53,083 bases of DNA from an uncultured Aquimarina sp. (GCA_947489195.1 CANLCT010000031.1:1-53083), one strand, 5' to 3'. Positions 42,693 through 52,055 are shown, counted from the first letter of the stretch. The notes: generated by a model from the letters alone, not told the origin. Program-made: numbers and translations.

Positions 42693-42983
42693 TTGAAGTC
42701 GATCATAGCAAATATCAATAAAGCTTTTGAAAACAAGGTTAGACTTGGAACTATGTCTATACTTATGGTTAATGAAAGTATTGATTTCAATAGCCTTAAG
42801 GAACTATTAGGAGTAACCGACGGTAATTTAGCCAGTCACCTAAAATCATTAGAAAAAAATGAATACATCACTTACGAAAAAACCTTTGAAGGTAGAAAAC
42901 CTAAAACCACCTACACTGCTACAAAACTAGGAAAACAAGCTTTTAAACAGCACATAACTGCTATTGAAAAACTATTAAAATAA
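42693..42983 (+). CDS. Winged-helix transcriptional regulator
   Basis: A 96-residue DNA-binding protein of the MarR/ArsR-like winged-helix type. The HTH is at about residues 25-55 (IDFNSLKELLGVTDGNLASHLKSLEKNEYITYEKTFEGRKPKTTYTAT), including the beta wing. It starts with TTG directly after the previous stop; no ATG fits. It has no ligand domain and no Cys metal site. Its probable targets are the composite repeats before 42069 and before creD, a link inferred from placement. Confidence 0.85.
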   Translation: MKSIIANINKAFENKVRLGTMSILMVNESIDFNSLKELLGVTDGNLASHLKSLEKNEYITYEKTFEGRKPKTTYTATKLGKQAFKQHITAIEKLLK

Positions 42984-42999
42984 TTTTTTTGTCTAACAA

Positions 43000-43020
43000 C
43001 TTTGAATTTCAAAGTACTTT
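43000..43020 (+). promoter_or_regulatory. Operator-like repeat before creD
   Basis: CTTTG (43000-43004), five bases, CAAAG (43010-43014), TACTTT (43015-43020). Apart from the five-base spacer, it is identical to 42048-42068. It lies 14 bp before the creD ATG. Confidence 0.6.
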
Positions 43021-43033
43021 AAATTTAAAAAAA

Positions 43034-44374
43034 ATGAATACAACACCAGAGATCAAACCTATAGGAATGGGACAACGATTAAAAAATTCTGTCAGTATGA
43101 AAACAATTACCATATCTGTTCTGATTTTACTTTTACTTATTCCTATGGAAATGATAAAATCGATAATTAGAGACAGAGAGCAACAAAGAGAAACTGCTAT
43201 TAATGAGGTAAGCAATAAATGGGCGGGTAAACAAGAAGTAACTGGTCCTATTTTATCAATACCAATAATTTATGAACAAAAATCAAGAGAAGGTTTTATT
43301 ACAATCAAAAAGCATTTGCATATTCTGCCAGAAAAATTGGCAGTAAGCGGAGTTATAAATCCTAAAAAATTGAAAAGGGGGATCTATGAAGTTGTGGTTT
43401 ATGAAAGTAATTTAGAAAACAAAGGTGTTTTTAAACTTCCTGAATTATCTAATTACAGTGACGCTAAAGAAATTCAGTTAAATAAGGCTTTTATAACTTT
43501 AGGCTTGAGTGATTTAAAAGGAATCAAAAATCAAGTAGAAATTAATTGGAATTCAACTAAAATACCTGTAATGCCTGGTTCCAGAATTGCTAACATTATC
43601 AATTCTGGAGTAACCATACCTTTACCTAATTTGTCAAATCAATTAAATGAAAATATTCCTTTTAACTACACTATAAAACTCCAAGGAAGTCAAGATCTTT
43701 CTTTTATCCCTATAGGAAATACAACTGAGGTTGATTTGAAATCTGACTGGAACTCCCCTAGCTTTTTTGGTAACTTTTTACCTGATAATAGAAATATAAC
43801 CAAACAAGGTTTTGATGCCAATTGGAAGGTATTACAACTAAATAGAAATTTTTCACAAACTTTTATGGATGTCAATCCAAAAAAGCTAATGAAAAAAGCC
43901 GCTTTCGGAGTCCATTTAAAGCTCCCTATGGATGATTATCAAAAAACTATGAGATCAGCTAAATACGCTATTTTAATACTGGGGTTAACCTTTTTAATTT
44001 TCTTTTTAGTTGAAGTACTAAACAAAAGAAAAATACATCCTTTGCAATATATTTTAGTAGGTATGGCATTATGTTTATTCTATATATTATTAGTCTCAAT
44101 ATCTGAACATAGTAATTTCAATATAGCTTATCTAGTCGCAAGTTTTTCCGTAATAATAACCATTACACTCTATACAATAAGTGTACTTAAGCAAACCAAA
44201 ATTTCATTATTAATTTTTGTTGTACTAGCTGCACTATATGGATTTGTTTTTGTTATTCTTCAACTCGAAGATTTTGCATTACTTATGGGAAGTATTGGAT
44301 TAACATTAATTCTTGCAATTACCATGTATAGTACCCGAAACATCAACTGGTATAATATTCAATTTGAAAAATAA
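43034..44374 (+). CDS. creD: Cell envelope integrity protein CreD
   Basis: An inner-membrane protein of 446 residues from ATG 43034. The longer frame from TTG 42989 would run through the operator and is rejected. It has an N-terminal TM (KTITISVLILLLLIPMEMIKSII), a periplasmic domain of about 270 residues (REQQRETAINEVSNKWAGKQEVTGPILSIP, FIPIGNTTEVDLKSDWNSPSFFGNFLPD) and five to six C-terminal TMs. These are the family marks. In E. coli creD belongs to the CreBC regulon; here a winged-helix gene takes that place. The metallophosphoesterase gene starts four bases downstream. Confidence 0.94.
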   Translation: MNTTPEIKPIGMGQRLKNSVSMKTITISVLILLLLIPMEMIKSIIRDREQQRETAINEVSNKWAGKQEVTGPILSIPIIYEQKSREGFITIKKHLHILPEKLAVSGVINPKKLKRGIYEVVVYESNLENKGVFKLPELSNYSDAKEIQLNKAFITLGLSDLKGIKNQVEINWNSTKIPVMPGSRIANIINSGVTIPLPNLSNQLNENIPFNYTIKLQGSQDLSFIPIGNTTEVDLKSDWNSPSFFGNFLPDNRNITKQGFDANWKVLQLNRNFSQTFMDVNPKKLMKKAAFGVHLKLPMDDYQKTMRSAKYAILILGLTFLIFFLVEVLNKRKIHPLQYILVGMALCLFYILLVSISEHSNFNIAYLVASFSVIITITLYTISVLKQTKISLLIFVVLAALYGFVFVILQLEDFALLMGSIGLTLILAITMYSTRNINWYNIQFEK

Positions 44375-44378
44375 TAAT

Positions 44379-45233
44379 ATGAAAAGGCGCAAATTTATTC
44401 AAAGTATACTTGGAATTGTTGGTTTAAGCCTAAGTACAGGTCTATATGCTTGGCTTATTGAACCTTTTTACCTTGAATTTGTAAAAATTAATATGCCTAT
44501 AAAGCACCTTCCAGAACATTTGGAAGGTGCTACTTTAATGCAAATAAGTGACATCCATGTAGGTAATCGATTTAATTGGAATTATTTAATTGATTCCTTT
44601 AAAAAAGCTCAAAAATTCAATCCTGATTATGTTGTATACACTGGTGATTTTGTAAGCTATGAAAATTCAACACAAATTGAACAGCTTAAAAAAGTAATGA
44701 AACATGCCGTTAAAGGGAAAAAAGGCAGTATTGCTATTTTAGGAAATCACGATTATGGTAAAAATTGGAAGCAAAATGTAGTAGCTAATGAGGTATCAAA
44801 TGTTTTGAATAATATAGGAGTTTTAATGCTTAGAAATGAACAAACCGAAATTGATGGATTACATTTTATTGGTATTGATGATTTTTGGGGGACTAACTTT
44901 AACCCTAAAAAAGCGTTTAAAAATTATAATAATAAAAAACCCACAGTTACACTTTGCCATAATCCAGATGTATGTGATCTTGATATTTGGGGGGATTATG
45001 ATAGTTGGATTCTTTCGGGTCATACTCATGGCGGACAATGTAAACCTCCATTTTTAAACCCTCCTCTATTACCTGTTAAAAATAAAAAATATACCGCTGG
45101 TAAAATTGAACTTTCAAAAAACAGGACGCTCTATATTAATCGAGCCCTTGGACATTTATGGCAAGTTAGATTTAACGTAAGACCAGAAATCACAATTTTT
45201 AGGCTAAGTAATACCTCAAATCCCTCATCATAA
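44379..45233 (+). CDS. Calcineurin-type metallophosphoesterase, membrane-anchored
   Basis: A 284-residue protein from ATG 44379; an earlier frame at 44313 overlaps creD and is rejected. The N-terminus (MKRRKFIQSILGIVGLSLSTGLYAW) is a Tat-like or uncleaved signal anchor. The metal-binding motifs are in order: QISDIHVGNRF, VYTGDFV, LGNHDYG, CHNPDV and SGHTHGGQ. It resembles YkuE/YaeI-type phosphodiesterases that act on membrane lipids. It is last in the creD operon, four bases after creD. A perfect 11-bp hairpin (44503-44531) lies within its coding sequence. Confidence 0.92.
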   Translation: MKRRKFIQSILGIVGLSLSTGLYAWLIEPFYLEFVKINMPIKHLPEHLEGATLMQISDIHVGNRFNWNYLIDSFKKAQKFNPDYVVYTGDFVSYENSTQIEQLKKVMKHAVKGKKGSIAILGNHDYGKNWKQNVVANEVSNVLNNIGVLMLRNEQTEIDGLHFIGIDDFWGTNFNPKKAFKNYNNKKPTVTLCHNPDVCDLDIWGDYDSWILSGHTHGGQCKPPFLNPPLLPVKNKKYTAGKIELSKNRTLYINRALGHLWQVRFNVRPEITIFRLSNTSNPSS

Positions 45234-45350
45234 ATTGAGAAATAATAACTCTTTACATCACAATACTTAAACAAATACTGTAAAAAAATTAGACACCACT
45301 TCTGCTTTTTTACTAACAGATTTGTAGCTTTACTTGTAATTCCCAAGATT

Positions 45351-46700
45351 ATGTTACAAGGAAAAGTACTTATTATTGATGATAGTCCTAATGTATTAAG
45401 TGCATTAGAAATTTTACTTTCGTGTGAATATAAAACAGTTAAAACATTAGCTAATCCTAGCCAAGTTATTTCTTATCCAGATTTGGATTCTTTTGATCTA
45501 ATTTTATTGGATATGAATTTTTCTGCCTCGGTGAAATCTGGTAACGAAGGTATTTTTTGGTTATCTGAAATTAAAAAAATAGCTCCCAAAACGCATGTTA
45601 TTATGATTACAGCGTATGGTGCTATTGATTTGGCTGTAAAGGCCATTAAAAATGGCGCCACTGATTTTGTACTAAAGCCTTGGAAAAATGAAGACCTACT
45701 AGCTACTTTAAAAGCATCATACTTATTAAAAAAATCAAAAGCAAAACTTCCTGAAAAGATTAAAACAGGTTTGCAAAACAACCGACCTATTATTATTGGT
45801 AATTCGAAAGCTTTAACACAAGTGCTACTAATTGTTGAAAAAGTAGCTAAAACTGATGTAAACGTACTTATTACAGGTGAAAATGGTACAGGAAAAGAAT
45901 TATTTGCTCGTGAATTACATTACAATTCGCCTAGAGCTAATAAAGTGTTTATTAATGTCGATATGGGTTCCATTTCTGAAAACTTATTCGAAAGTGAATT
46001 ATTTGGTCATAGTAAAGGTGCCTTTACTGATGCTAAAGAAGATCGTATTGGTAAATTTGAAGCAGCTCATGGCGGTACATTATTTTTAGACGAAATTGGA
46101 AATTTATCACTCCCAATGCAAGCCAAATTACTATCTGCAATTCAAAATCGATATATCGTTCGTGTTGGAACTAATAAAGAAATCCCTATTGACATCAGAT
46201 TAGTTTGTGCAACAAATAGTAATTTAGAAAAACGTGTTCAAGAAGGTACTTTTAGAGAAGATTTGTTGTATCGAATAAATACTATCCATGTAGAAGTTCC
46301 TGCTCTAAGACACAGAGATAGAGATATTATTTTACTTGCCGAATTTTACCTAAAAAGCTTTATTGAAAAATACCAAAAAAAAGAAATACAGTTGCATGCT
46401 AATGCAAAAAACAAACTACTTCAATACAATTGGCCTGGAAATATTCGAGAATTAAAACATTGTATGGAACGTGCTGTTATCTTAAATTCGGAAAATACAT
46501 TGACTTCAAATGATTTTAATTTTCAACAACACAACACTTTTTCGGCACAAAATCCAATTAGATTAGATGAAATGGAATTACTTATGATCGAAAAAGCCTT
46601 ACATGAACACGATGGAAATTATAGCGCCGCTGCTAGCCAATTAGGAATAACGAGACAAACACTTTATAATAAATTAAAAAAAGCCCATAATGATAAGTAA
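45351..46700 (+). CDS. NtrC-family sigma-54-dependent response regulator
   Basis: A 449-residue protein: receiver domain (about 1-125) with phospho-acceptor Asp in DLILLDMNF (near 53) and conserved Lys in FVLKPWK; AAA+ domain (about 145-385) with Walker A GENGTGKE (near 177) and Walker B GTLFLDEIGN (near 245); C-terminal Fis-type HTH (about 405-449, NYSAAASQLGITRQTLYNKLKK). The sigma-54 contact loop reads GAFTDA (near 222) instead of GAFTGA, a change at a residue important for sigma-54 contact. It overlaps the histidine kinase gene by 11 bases, so the two form a two-component pair. Confidence 0.95.
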   Translation: MLQGKVLIIDDSPNVLSALEILLSCEYKTVKTLANPSQVISYPDLDSFDLILLDMNFSASVKSGNEGIFWLSEIKKIAPKTHVIMITAYGAIDLAVKAIKNGATDFVLKPWKNEDLLATLKASYLLKKSKAKLPEKIKTGLQNNRPIIIGNSKALTQVLLIVEKVAKTDVNVLITGENGTGKELFARELHYNSPRANKVFINVDMGSISENLFESELFGHSKGAFTDAKEDRIGKFEAAHGGTLFLDEIGNLSLPMQAKLLSAIQNRYIVRVGTNKEIPIDIRLVCATNSNLEKRVQEGTFREDLLYRINTIHVEVPALRHRDRDIILLAEFYLKSFIEKYQKKEIQLHANAKNKLLQYNWPGNIRELKHCMERAVILNSENTLTSNDFNFQQHNTFSAQNPIRLDEMELLMIEKALHEHDGNYSAAASQLGITRQTLYNKLKKAHNDK

Positions 46701-48048
46701 AAAAATTTACTACATACTTATTATTAGATTATTCGCTATTTCACTAAGTGCCCTAGCTATGGGATTTTTTTTTAGTAAGGAAAATTATATGGTTATGAGT
46801 TTGTTTGTTTTATTTATAATAATACAAACTAGTTTATTAATAAAATTTTTTAACAGTACTAACCGAAAAATCGCTTACTTTTTTAAAGCTTTATTAAACG
46901 AAGATTTCACCCTCGATTTTAATGAAAATCTTCAAATTTCTTCTGTAAAAGAACTAAATACGAACTTAAACAAGCTAACTCAAAAATTTCAAAGCACACA
47001 TTTACATAACCAAACCCAAGAAAGATATTACCAAGAACTTATTAAACAAGCAGAAATTGGCATACTTACCATAAATACAAAAGGTCATATTATTTTAGCT
47101 AATCCCAGAGCTGAAAAACTATTAAATCATACTCCATTAACCCATATAAAGCAACTTGAAAAAATTGATACAGAGCTATATCAGTTACTGTGTAATACAT
47201 TAAATTTTCAACGAAAGCTAATTCAAATCAAAAATGAAAGAGAAAGCATTCAATTAGCTATAAAAGCTAATAGTATTAATTTAAATGGAAATCAATTAAA
47301 ATTAATTACACTTCAGGATATTAATTCGGAATTGGATACTAAAGAAACCGACTCTTGGATTAAATTAATTCGAGTACTTACTCATGAAATGATGAACAGT
47401 ATTGCTCCAATTACTTCCATATCAGAATCCCTTTTAAAACATCATCAAAAAAACAAAAACTCCACCTCTATAGTTAATAAAAATGATAATGAGCAACTAT
47501 CTTCTGTAGATATTATGAATAAAGGCTTGCGTATTATAAAAAATCAAGGAGATGATTTAATTCGTTTTGTTGAGTCATACCGAAGCTTTTTAAATGTACC
47601 CAAACCCGAAAAAAAACTAATAGATATTACTAAACTATTTGAAAAGATTGAATTATTATTTGAAAAACAAATTATTCAAAAAAATATTAACTTAAAAATA
47701 GTCACTACTCCAGGTTTAACTATATATGCTGATGAACAACAATTAACTCAAGTATTACTAAACTTAGTAAAAAATGCTATTCAATCATTACAACAAACTA
47801 CTGATCCAAAAATTGAATTAACTGCTAAAGCCATTGAAAATTCAAAAAAAATGATTTCCATAAAGGATAATGGTAAAGGCATTACCAACGAAGAAATGGA
47901 ACGCATATTTGTTCCTTTTTACACCACTAAAACAAACGGTTCGGGTGTAGGACTTAGTATTTCTAAACAAATTATACAGTTACATGGTGGAAATTTAAAA
48001 GTACAATCTACAGAAAGTAAAGGTGCTGTTTTTAGTATTATTTTGTAA
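46690..48048 (+). CDS. Sensor histidine kinase partner of the NtrC-type regulator
   Basis: A 452-residue protein with two N-terminal TMs with a very short loop between them (residues about 5-52), so no periplasmic sensor domain. A PAS-like segment is at about 112-210 (YYQELIKQAEIGILTINTKGHIILANPRAEKLL). The H-box is LTHEMMNSIAPITSI (His near 232), followed by a HATPase_c domain with the N-box LNLVKNAIQSL, G1 DNGKGI (near 394) and G2 GSGVGLSISKQI. It probably senses an intracellular or membrane signal and phosphorylates the upstream regulator. Confidence 0.95.
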   Translation: MISKKIYYILIIRLFAISLSALAMGFFFSKENYMVMSLFVLFIIIQTSLLIKFFNSTNRKIAYFFKALLNEDFTLDFNENLQISSVKELNTNLNKLTQKFQSTHLHNQTQERYYQELIKQAEIGILTINTKGHIILANPRAEKLLNHTPLTHIKQLEKIDTELYQLLCNTLNFQRKLIQIKNERESIQLAIKANSINLNGNQLKLITLQDINSELDTKETDSWIKLIRVLTHEMMNSIAPITSISESLLKHHQKNKNSTSIVNKNDNEQLSSVDIMNKGLRIIKNQGDDLIRFVESYRSFLNVPKPEKKLIDITKLFEKIELLFEKQIIQKNINLKIVTTPGLTIYADEQQLTQVLLNLVKNAIQSLQQTTDPKIELTAKAIENSKKMISIKDNGKGITNEEMERIFVPFYTTKTNGSGVGLSISKQIIQLHGGNLKVQSTESKGAVFSIIL

Positions 48049-48058
48049 ACTTAAAATA

Positions 48059-48090
48059 AAAAGCTAGCAACTTTAAATTGCTAGCTTTTA
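48059..48090. terminator. Bidirectional terminator between the kinase and metalloprotease genes
   Basis: Perfect 12-bp stem AAAAGCTAGCAA / TTGCTAGCTTTT with a seven-base loop, between convergent genes. Confidence 0.8.
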
Positions 48091-48146
48091 TACTATATAA
48101 ATTTTGTAACTATCAGTTAAAATATCATATTTTTAACTCCTTTTTT

Positions 48147-49043
48147 TTAGAATAACCATCTTAAGGCTATCAAATCTTCACCTGTTAGTTCTTTAATAGG
48201 TGGATTTAGATCTTTACCACATGTCATCATAACAGAACGTACAGGAGAATCAAAATTAGAGTCTGTTCCAGGAATATGTACTGAAAATGTATTAGCTGGT
48301 GCAGGATCTCTTAAACCTTGGTCAAAGGGGCCTCCAATAATTCCAGCTTCAATACATGAATTTAGACCTCCAAAATCTGAATGTCTCAAACCTAAACTAT
48401 GCCCTAATTCATGCGTAAGTAAAGCTTCAATATTATTAATATTAAATCTATTTGATCCATTTGAAATTTCCATCCATCGACCAGGATTTCCATTTGATGG
48501 ACTTGTAGCTATTGCCGAAAGACTATTATTTTCAATTTGATAAAGTATAAGATCTTCATTACTAAAACCACTTCCAAAAGTAACTTGGAACTTAATTTTC
48601 AAGCCTGCATTATTATAATTTGCAATAGCTCTTCTCAGTCCTTCTTGAATATTCGGAAGCAAATTAATACCACGTACTCTTAAAGTTCGTTGTCCTTGAT
48701 TTGGTACATTTACCCTATTAAAAACCCGGTAAAGCTTTCCATTATCAGGGTTTTCCTGCACTTGTACATTGTCACTATTTATATCAAGCTCATTATCAGT
48801 AATAAATACATCATCTACTTTCCATCCTTCAGCTTTTTTCCCATTAGGTGTTTCAAAAGAATATCTTTCAGCATAATTTGGATTCAATGATAAGTTCCAT
48901 AATTTTGCCGCCTCACCGTTGGATGGTCTTCGTATTTGATCATTATTATTCTGATCTAATAGTCCTTTTTCGTCATTTTGGCACGACATACATAGTAATG
49001 CCACAGACATTACTCCAAATGTAATTGATTTTAACTTTTTCAT
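48147..49043 (-). CDS. M57-like metzincin metalloprotease, lipoprotein
   Basis: A 298-residue protein with lipoprotein signal VALLCMSCQND (Cys near 21). The zinc-binding site HELGHSLGLRHSD (near 210-222) gives the full metzincin HExxHxxGxxH pattern. A downstream Met in SVMMTCG may be the Met-turn. The body resembles the M57 (dual-action HEIGH) group found in Bacteroidota and myxobacteria, and the substrate is unknown. It is monocistronic and divergent from the dehydrogenase gene. Confidence 0.88.
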   Translation of the reverse strand: MKKLKSITFGVMSVALLCMSCQNDEKGLLDQNNNDQIRRPSNGEAAKLWNLSLNPNYAERYSFETPNGKKAEGWKVDDVFITDNELDINSDNVQVQENPDNGKLYRVFNRVNVPNQGQRTLRVRGINLLPNIQEGLRRAIANYNNAGLKIKFQVTFGSGFSNEDLILYQIENNSLSAIATSPSNGNPGRWMEISNGSNRFNINNIEALLTHELGHSLGLRHSDFGGLNSCIEAGIIGGPFDQGLRDPAPANTFSVHIPGTDSNFDSPVRSVMMTCGKDLNPPIKELTGEDLIALRWLF

Positions 49044-49368
49044 AATTGTAATGTGTTAGAGTTAGTTAACTTATAATTTCAAAACAAAATCTTAATTTGA
49101 TAATTATACAAGTTAAATAACCTTGATTATTACATAAATGAAAAAATAACCGTCAATTATTTAGCTTATACTAAATATTCAAAAAAAACTATAATAAAGA
49201 AATCATAAAATTTTAAAATAATATCAAAAATACAATTTAGAATAGTCCAAAATTCGATTTTAGGTGTTTTCGCACAACCAATAAAATACCTATATATTTA
49301 ATTTTATAATATTTTCTATTTTGAAATACTACCTACATATAGTTCGCGTTCTCTAGTAAAACAAACTC
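49044..49368. other. Divergent intergenic region, no gene
   Basis: 325 bp of AT-rich sequence between divergent starts (metalloprotease on the left, dehydrogenase on the right). No ORF, clear repeat or full TTTG/TAnnTTTG pair is seen. It presumably holds both promoters. Confidence 0.5.
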
Positions 49369-51909
49369 ATGAAAACAATATTACGTAGCTTTATTTTATT
49401 AGGAGTTATTAGTTTATTCACCCCATTAAAAGCGCAAATCACATATGAACCTGCTTTTTCTGGTATTACCTTTAACTTCCCTGTTGAAATTGCTAATCCT
49501 GGAGATGGTACTGATCGTTTATTTGTCGTTGAGCAATCAGGAAAAATTAAAGTATTTCCTCGGAAAAAAAATGTGCAGCCTAATGAAGTAGAAACATTTT
49601 TAGATTTAAGCTCCTCTATTTTTTTTCGTTTTGGCCTTGAACTAGGATTATTAGGTCTTACTTTTCATCCTGACTATAAAAACAACGGTTACTTTTATAT
49701 TTATTACACAGACACTGCACAAGGTAGAAATCCTCGTATGGTAGTATCCCGATTTACTGTTTCTAATAACAATCCAAATTTAGCAGACCCTAATAGTGAA
49801 TTTATTATATTTCAATTTGATAAAAATCAAAACAACAGTAATCATAACGGTGGTAAAATAGCTTTTGGACCCGAAGGTTATTTGTATATTTCTGTTGGTG
49901 ATGGCGGTGGTGGTGATGACCCTCAACGTAATGCTCAAAATATAAATAATGTATTTGGTAGTATTTGTCGTATTGATGTTGATATCGATGGTAGCAATCC
50001 TGCTGAAACTAATGGTGCATTACCAAATGGCAGGTATGAAATCCCTTCAGATAATCCTTTTGTAAACACTGTTGGATTAGATGAAATTTATGCTTACGGA
50101 ATACGAAACACTTGGAAGTTTTCATTTGACACACCTACAGGTCGTTTATGGGGTGCCGATGTCGGACAATCTGCATTTGAAGAAATCAACTTGATTCAAA
50201 ATGGAAAAAATTACGGTTGGAACCGATTTGAAGCTCAAGATCTAGCAAATAACACACCACTTAATGGTTCTCAAAAGGAAGACCCCGTATTATTTTATAA
50301 TCATTTAAATGGTGATGTTTCCATTACTGGTGGTTATGTTTATAGAGGGACACAAATAAAAAGCACCACTCCTGATATAAATTCTAAATATATTTTTGGC
50401 GATTATGTAAGCGGTCGTGTTTGGGCAATGGATTACAATCCATCTACTAATAGAGGTACAAAAACATTACTGTTCAAAACAAACGGTCAATTTATTTCTT
50501 CTTTTGGAGTAGATAATAATGGAGAAATTTACTTTTCTAGCTACGGAGATCAAGCACAATTATTTCAATTAGTTGATGGTCTAGCTTCTCCTTTAGGAAA
50601 TAAATTAAGTGGAGAAGGTACTTGGTCTAATTTAGAAAATGGAATACCTAATGGCGAAGTAAATGCAGTAGTAGCAGCTTCAAATGGAGATGTTTTTCAC
50701 GGGGGGAATTTTACATTAGCCGGAAATATTACAGCAAATAATTTAGCCGTTTACAATGAAAATTCGGGCTGGAAAACTTTTGGTACTGGTGTAAATGGAA
50801 CTATTAATGATATAAAAGTGGATAGTAATGGTTTGGTATATATAGGTGGTACTTTTACAGATATAAACGGAGTTTCTGCTAATGCTGTAGCTGTTTGGGA
50901 TGGAATTTCATGGAAAACTGTCGGTAATGGAAATGAAATTGAAGGAGTTGTACAAGCCATAACTATTGATGCTAATAATCAAGTTTATGTAGGTGGTGTT
51001 TTTGAAAATGTATCGGGTAATTTAGCTCAAAACATAGCAAAATGGAATGGCAGCACTTGGAGTATTTTGGAAGATAACAATACAAACGAAGCAGGAACAA
51101 ACAATGAAATTAGATCATTAGCTACTGATCCTATTACAAATGATATATATGCAGGTGGTAATTTTGATGTAGCTGGAGGCGTATCTGCAAACAGAATTGC
51201 TGTTTGGAATGATACCTCAAAAAAATGGAGTAATTTAGGTTTAGGAACCAGTGGTTTTGTTGAAGCCATTGTAGCAACAAGTACTGATGTATTTGTTGGA
51301 GGTAATTTTGCAATTGCAGGTGGGCAAACAGTAAATAGACTTGCACGTTGGAGTAAAACAAATAATACTTGGAATGCTATTGATAATGGTGTTGATAATT
51401 TAGTGAAAAGTTTAGAACATGATGGTAACAACCTCTATGTTGGAGGTGCTTTTAGCCTTGCTTCGTTTACAAATGAAAATTACATTGTTAATGGGATAGC
51501 CAAATGGAATGACACTAACGGGTGGCAAGCTTTAGGTAAAAACGAAGTTGGAATTGACAATAAGGTAAACAGTATTGCTCTAGACCAAAATACAATTGGA
51601 AAAATATATGTTTCAGGCAATTTTTCACGAGCAGGTAACATAAACGTTAACAAAACGGCTAGCTGGAGTGACGAATCTACACTTAGCATTATTAACCTTG
51701 AGCTTCCAATTGATAAAACATATACCATTAAAAATCCAATTGATAAAAATATCACTTTAAAAGAAGCTACCACGTGGAAACTACATGATAATACTGGTAA
51801 ATTTTTGAAATCTGGTTTTGGTAAAACAATTAATATGAGCACTCATGCCATTGGACTTTACTACCTTATTTTGAATAACAATACTACAGTAAAAGTTATC
51901 AAACAATAA
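49369..51909 (+). CDS. Secreted glucose/sorbosone dehydrogenase-like protein with repeat domain and T9SS sorting domain
   Basis: An 846-residue protein: signal peptide (LGVISLFTPLKAQ), then a PQQ-type glucose/sorbosone dehydrogenase beta-propeller at about 20-405 (ADPGDGTDRLFVVEQ-like start, LLGLTFHPDYKNNGYFYIYYT, NHNGGKIAFGPEGYLYISVGDGGGGDDP, YAYGIRNTWKFSFD, SITGGYVYRG). Residues about 415-765 hold about six repeats of the form VNAVVAxxxGDVFxGGNFTxAGxxxANNLAVW...W, a second propeller-like domain. The last ~75 residues are a T9SS type A sorting domain (MSTHAIGLYYLILNNNTTVKVIKQ). It probably oxidises or binds sugars at the cell surface. The active-site His and Arg (NHNGG, YGIRN) are present. 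Confidence 0.9.
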   Translation: MKTILRSFILLGVISLFTPLKAQITYEPAFSGITFNFPVEIANPGDGTDRLFVVEQSGKIKVFPRKKNVQPNEVETFLDLSSSIFFRFGLELGLLGLTFHPDYKNNGYFYIYYTDTAQGRNPRMVVSRFTVSNNNPNLADPNSEFIIFQFDKNQNNSNHNGGKIAFGPEGYLYISVGDGGGGDDPQRNAQNINNVFGSICRIDVDIDGSNPAETNGALPNGRYEIPSDNPFVNTVGLDEIYAYGIRNTWKFSFDTPTGRLWGADVGQSAFEEINLIQNGKNYGWNRFEAQDLANNTPLNGSQKEDPVLFYNHLNGDVSITGGYVYRGTQIKSTTPDINSKYIFGDYVSGRVWAMDYNPSTNRGTKTLLFKTNGQFISSFGVDNNGEIYFSSYGDQAQLFQLVDGLASPLGNKLSGEGTWSNLENGIPNGEVNAVVAASNGDVFHGGNFTLAGNITANNLAVYNENSGWKTFGTGVNGTINDIKVDSNGLVYIGGTFTDINGVSANAVAVWDGISWKTVGNGNEIEGVVQAITIDANNQVYVGGVFENVSGNLAQNIAKWNGSTWSILEDNNTNEAGTNNEIRSLATDPITNDIYAGGNFDVAGGVSANRIAVWNDTSKKWSNLGLGTSGFVEAIVATSTDVFVGGNFAIAGGQTVNRLARWSKTNNTWNAIDNGVDNLVKSLEHDGNNLYVGGAFSLASFTNENYIVNGIAKWNDTNGWQALGKNEVGIDNKVNSIALDQNTIGKIYVSGNFSRAGNINVNKTASWSDESTLSIINLELPIDKTYTIKNPIDKNITLKEATTWKLHDNTGKFLKSGFGKTINMSTHAIGLYYLILNNNTTVKVIKQ

Positions 51910-52047
51910 ACAAATATCTCAATTTCAAATAAATACACATAATACTACACTTTTTAAGTTAAGTATATTACCTATATGTATACTTAACTTAAAAGGTTTA
52001 AATGAACTTAGAGGTAAAATATACTAGTACACATGAAAAGAATAACT

Positions 52048-52055
52048 TAGTTTTG
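52048..52055 (+). promoter_or_regulatory. -7 element of the PAP2 gene
   Basis: TAGTTTTG fits TAnnTTTG and lies 39 bp before the ATG. No TTTG is seen at the expected -33 position. Confidence 0.4.

Noticed and set aside
42989..43033. Earlier TTG start for creD
   Set aside because: It would place the operator-like repeat inside the coding region and add residues not expected before the first TM. ATG 43034 fits better.
50751..51842. Minus-strand ORFs opposite the dehydrogenase repeat domain
   Set aside because: They arise from the repetitive coding sequence on the plus strand, overlap each other in different frames, and have no recognisable domains.
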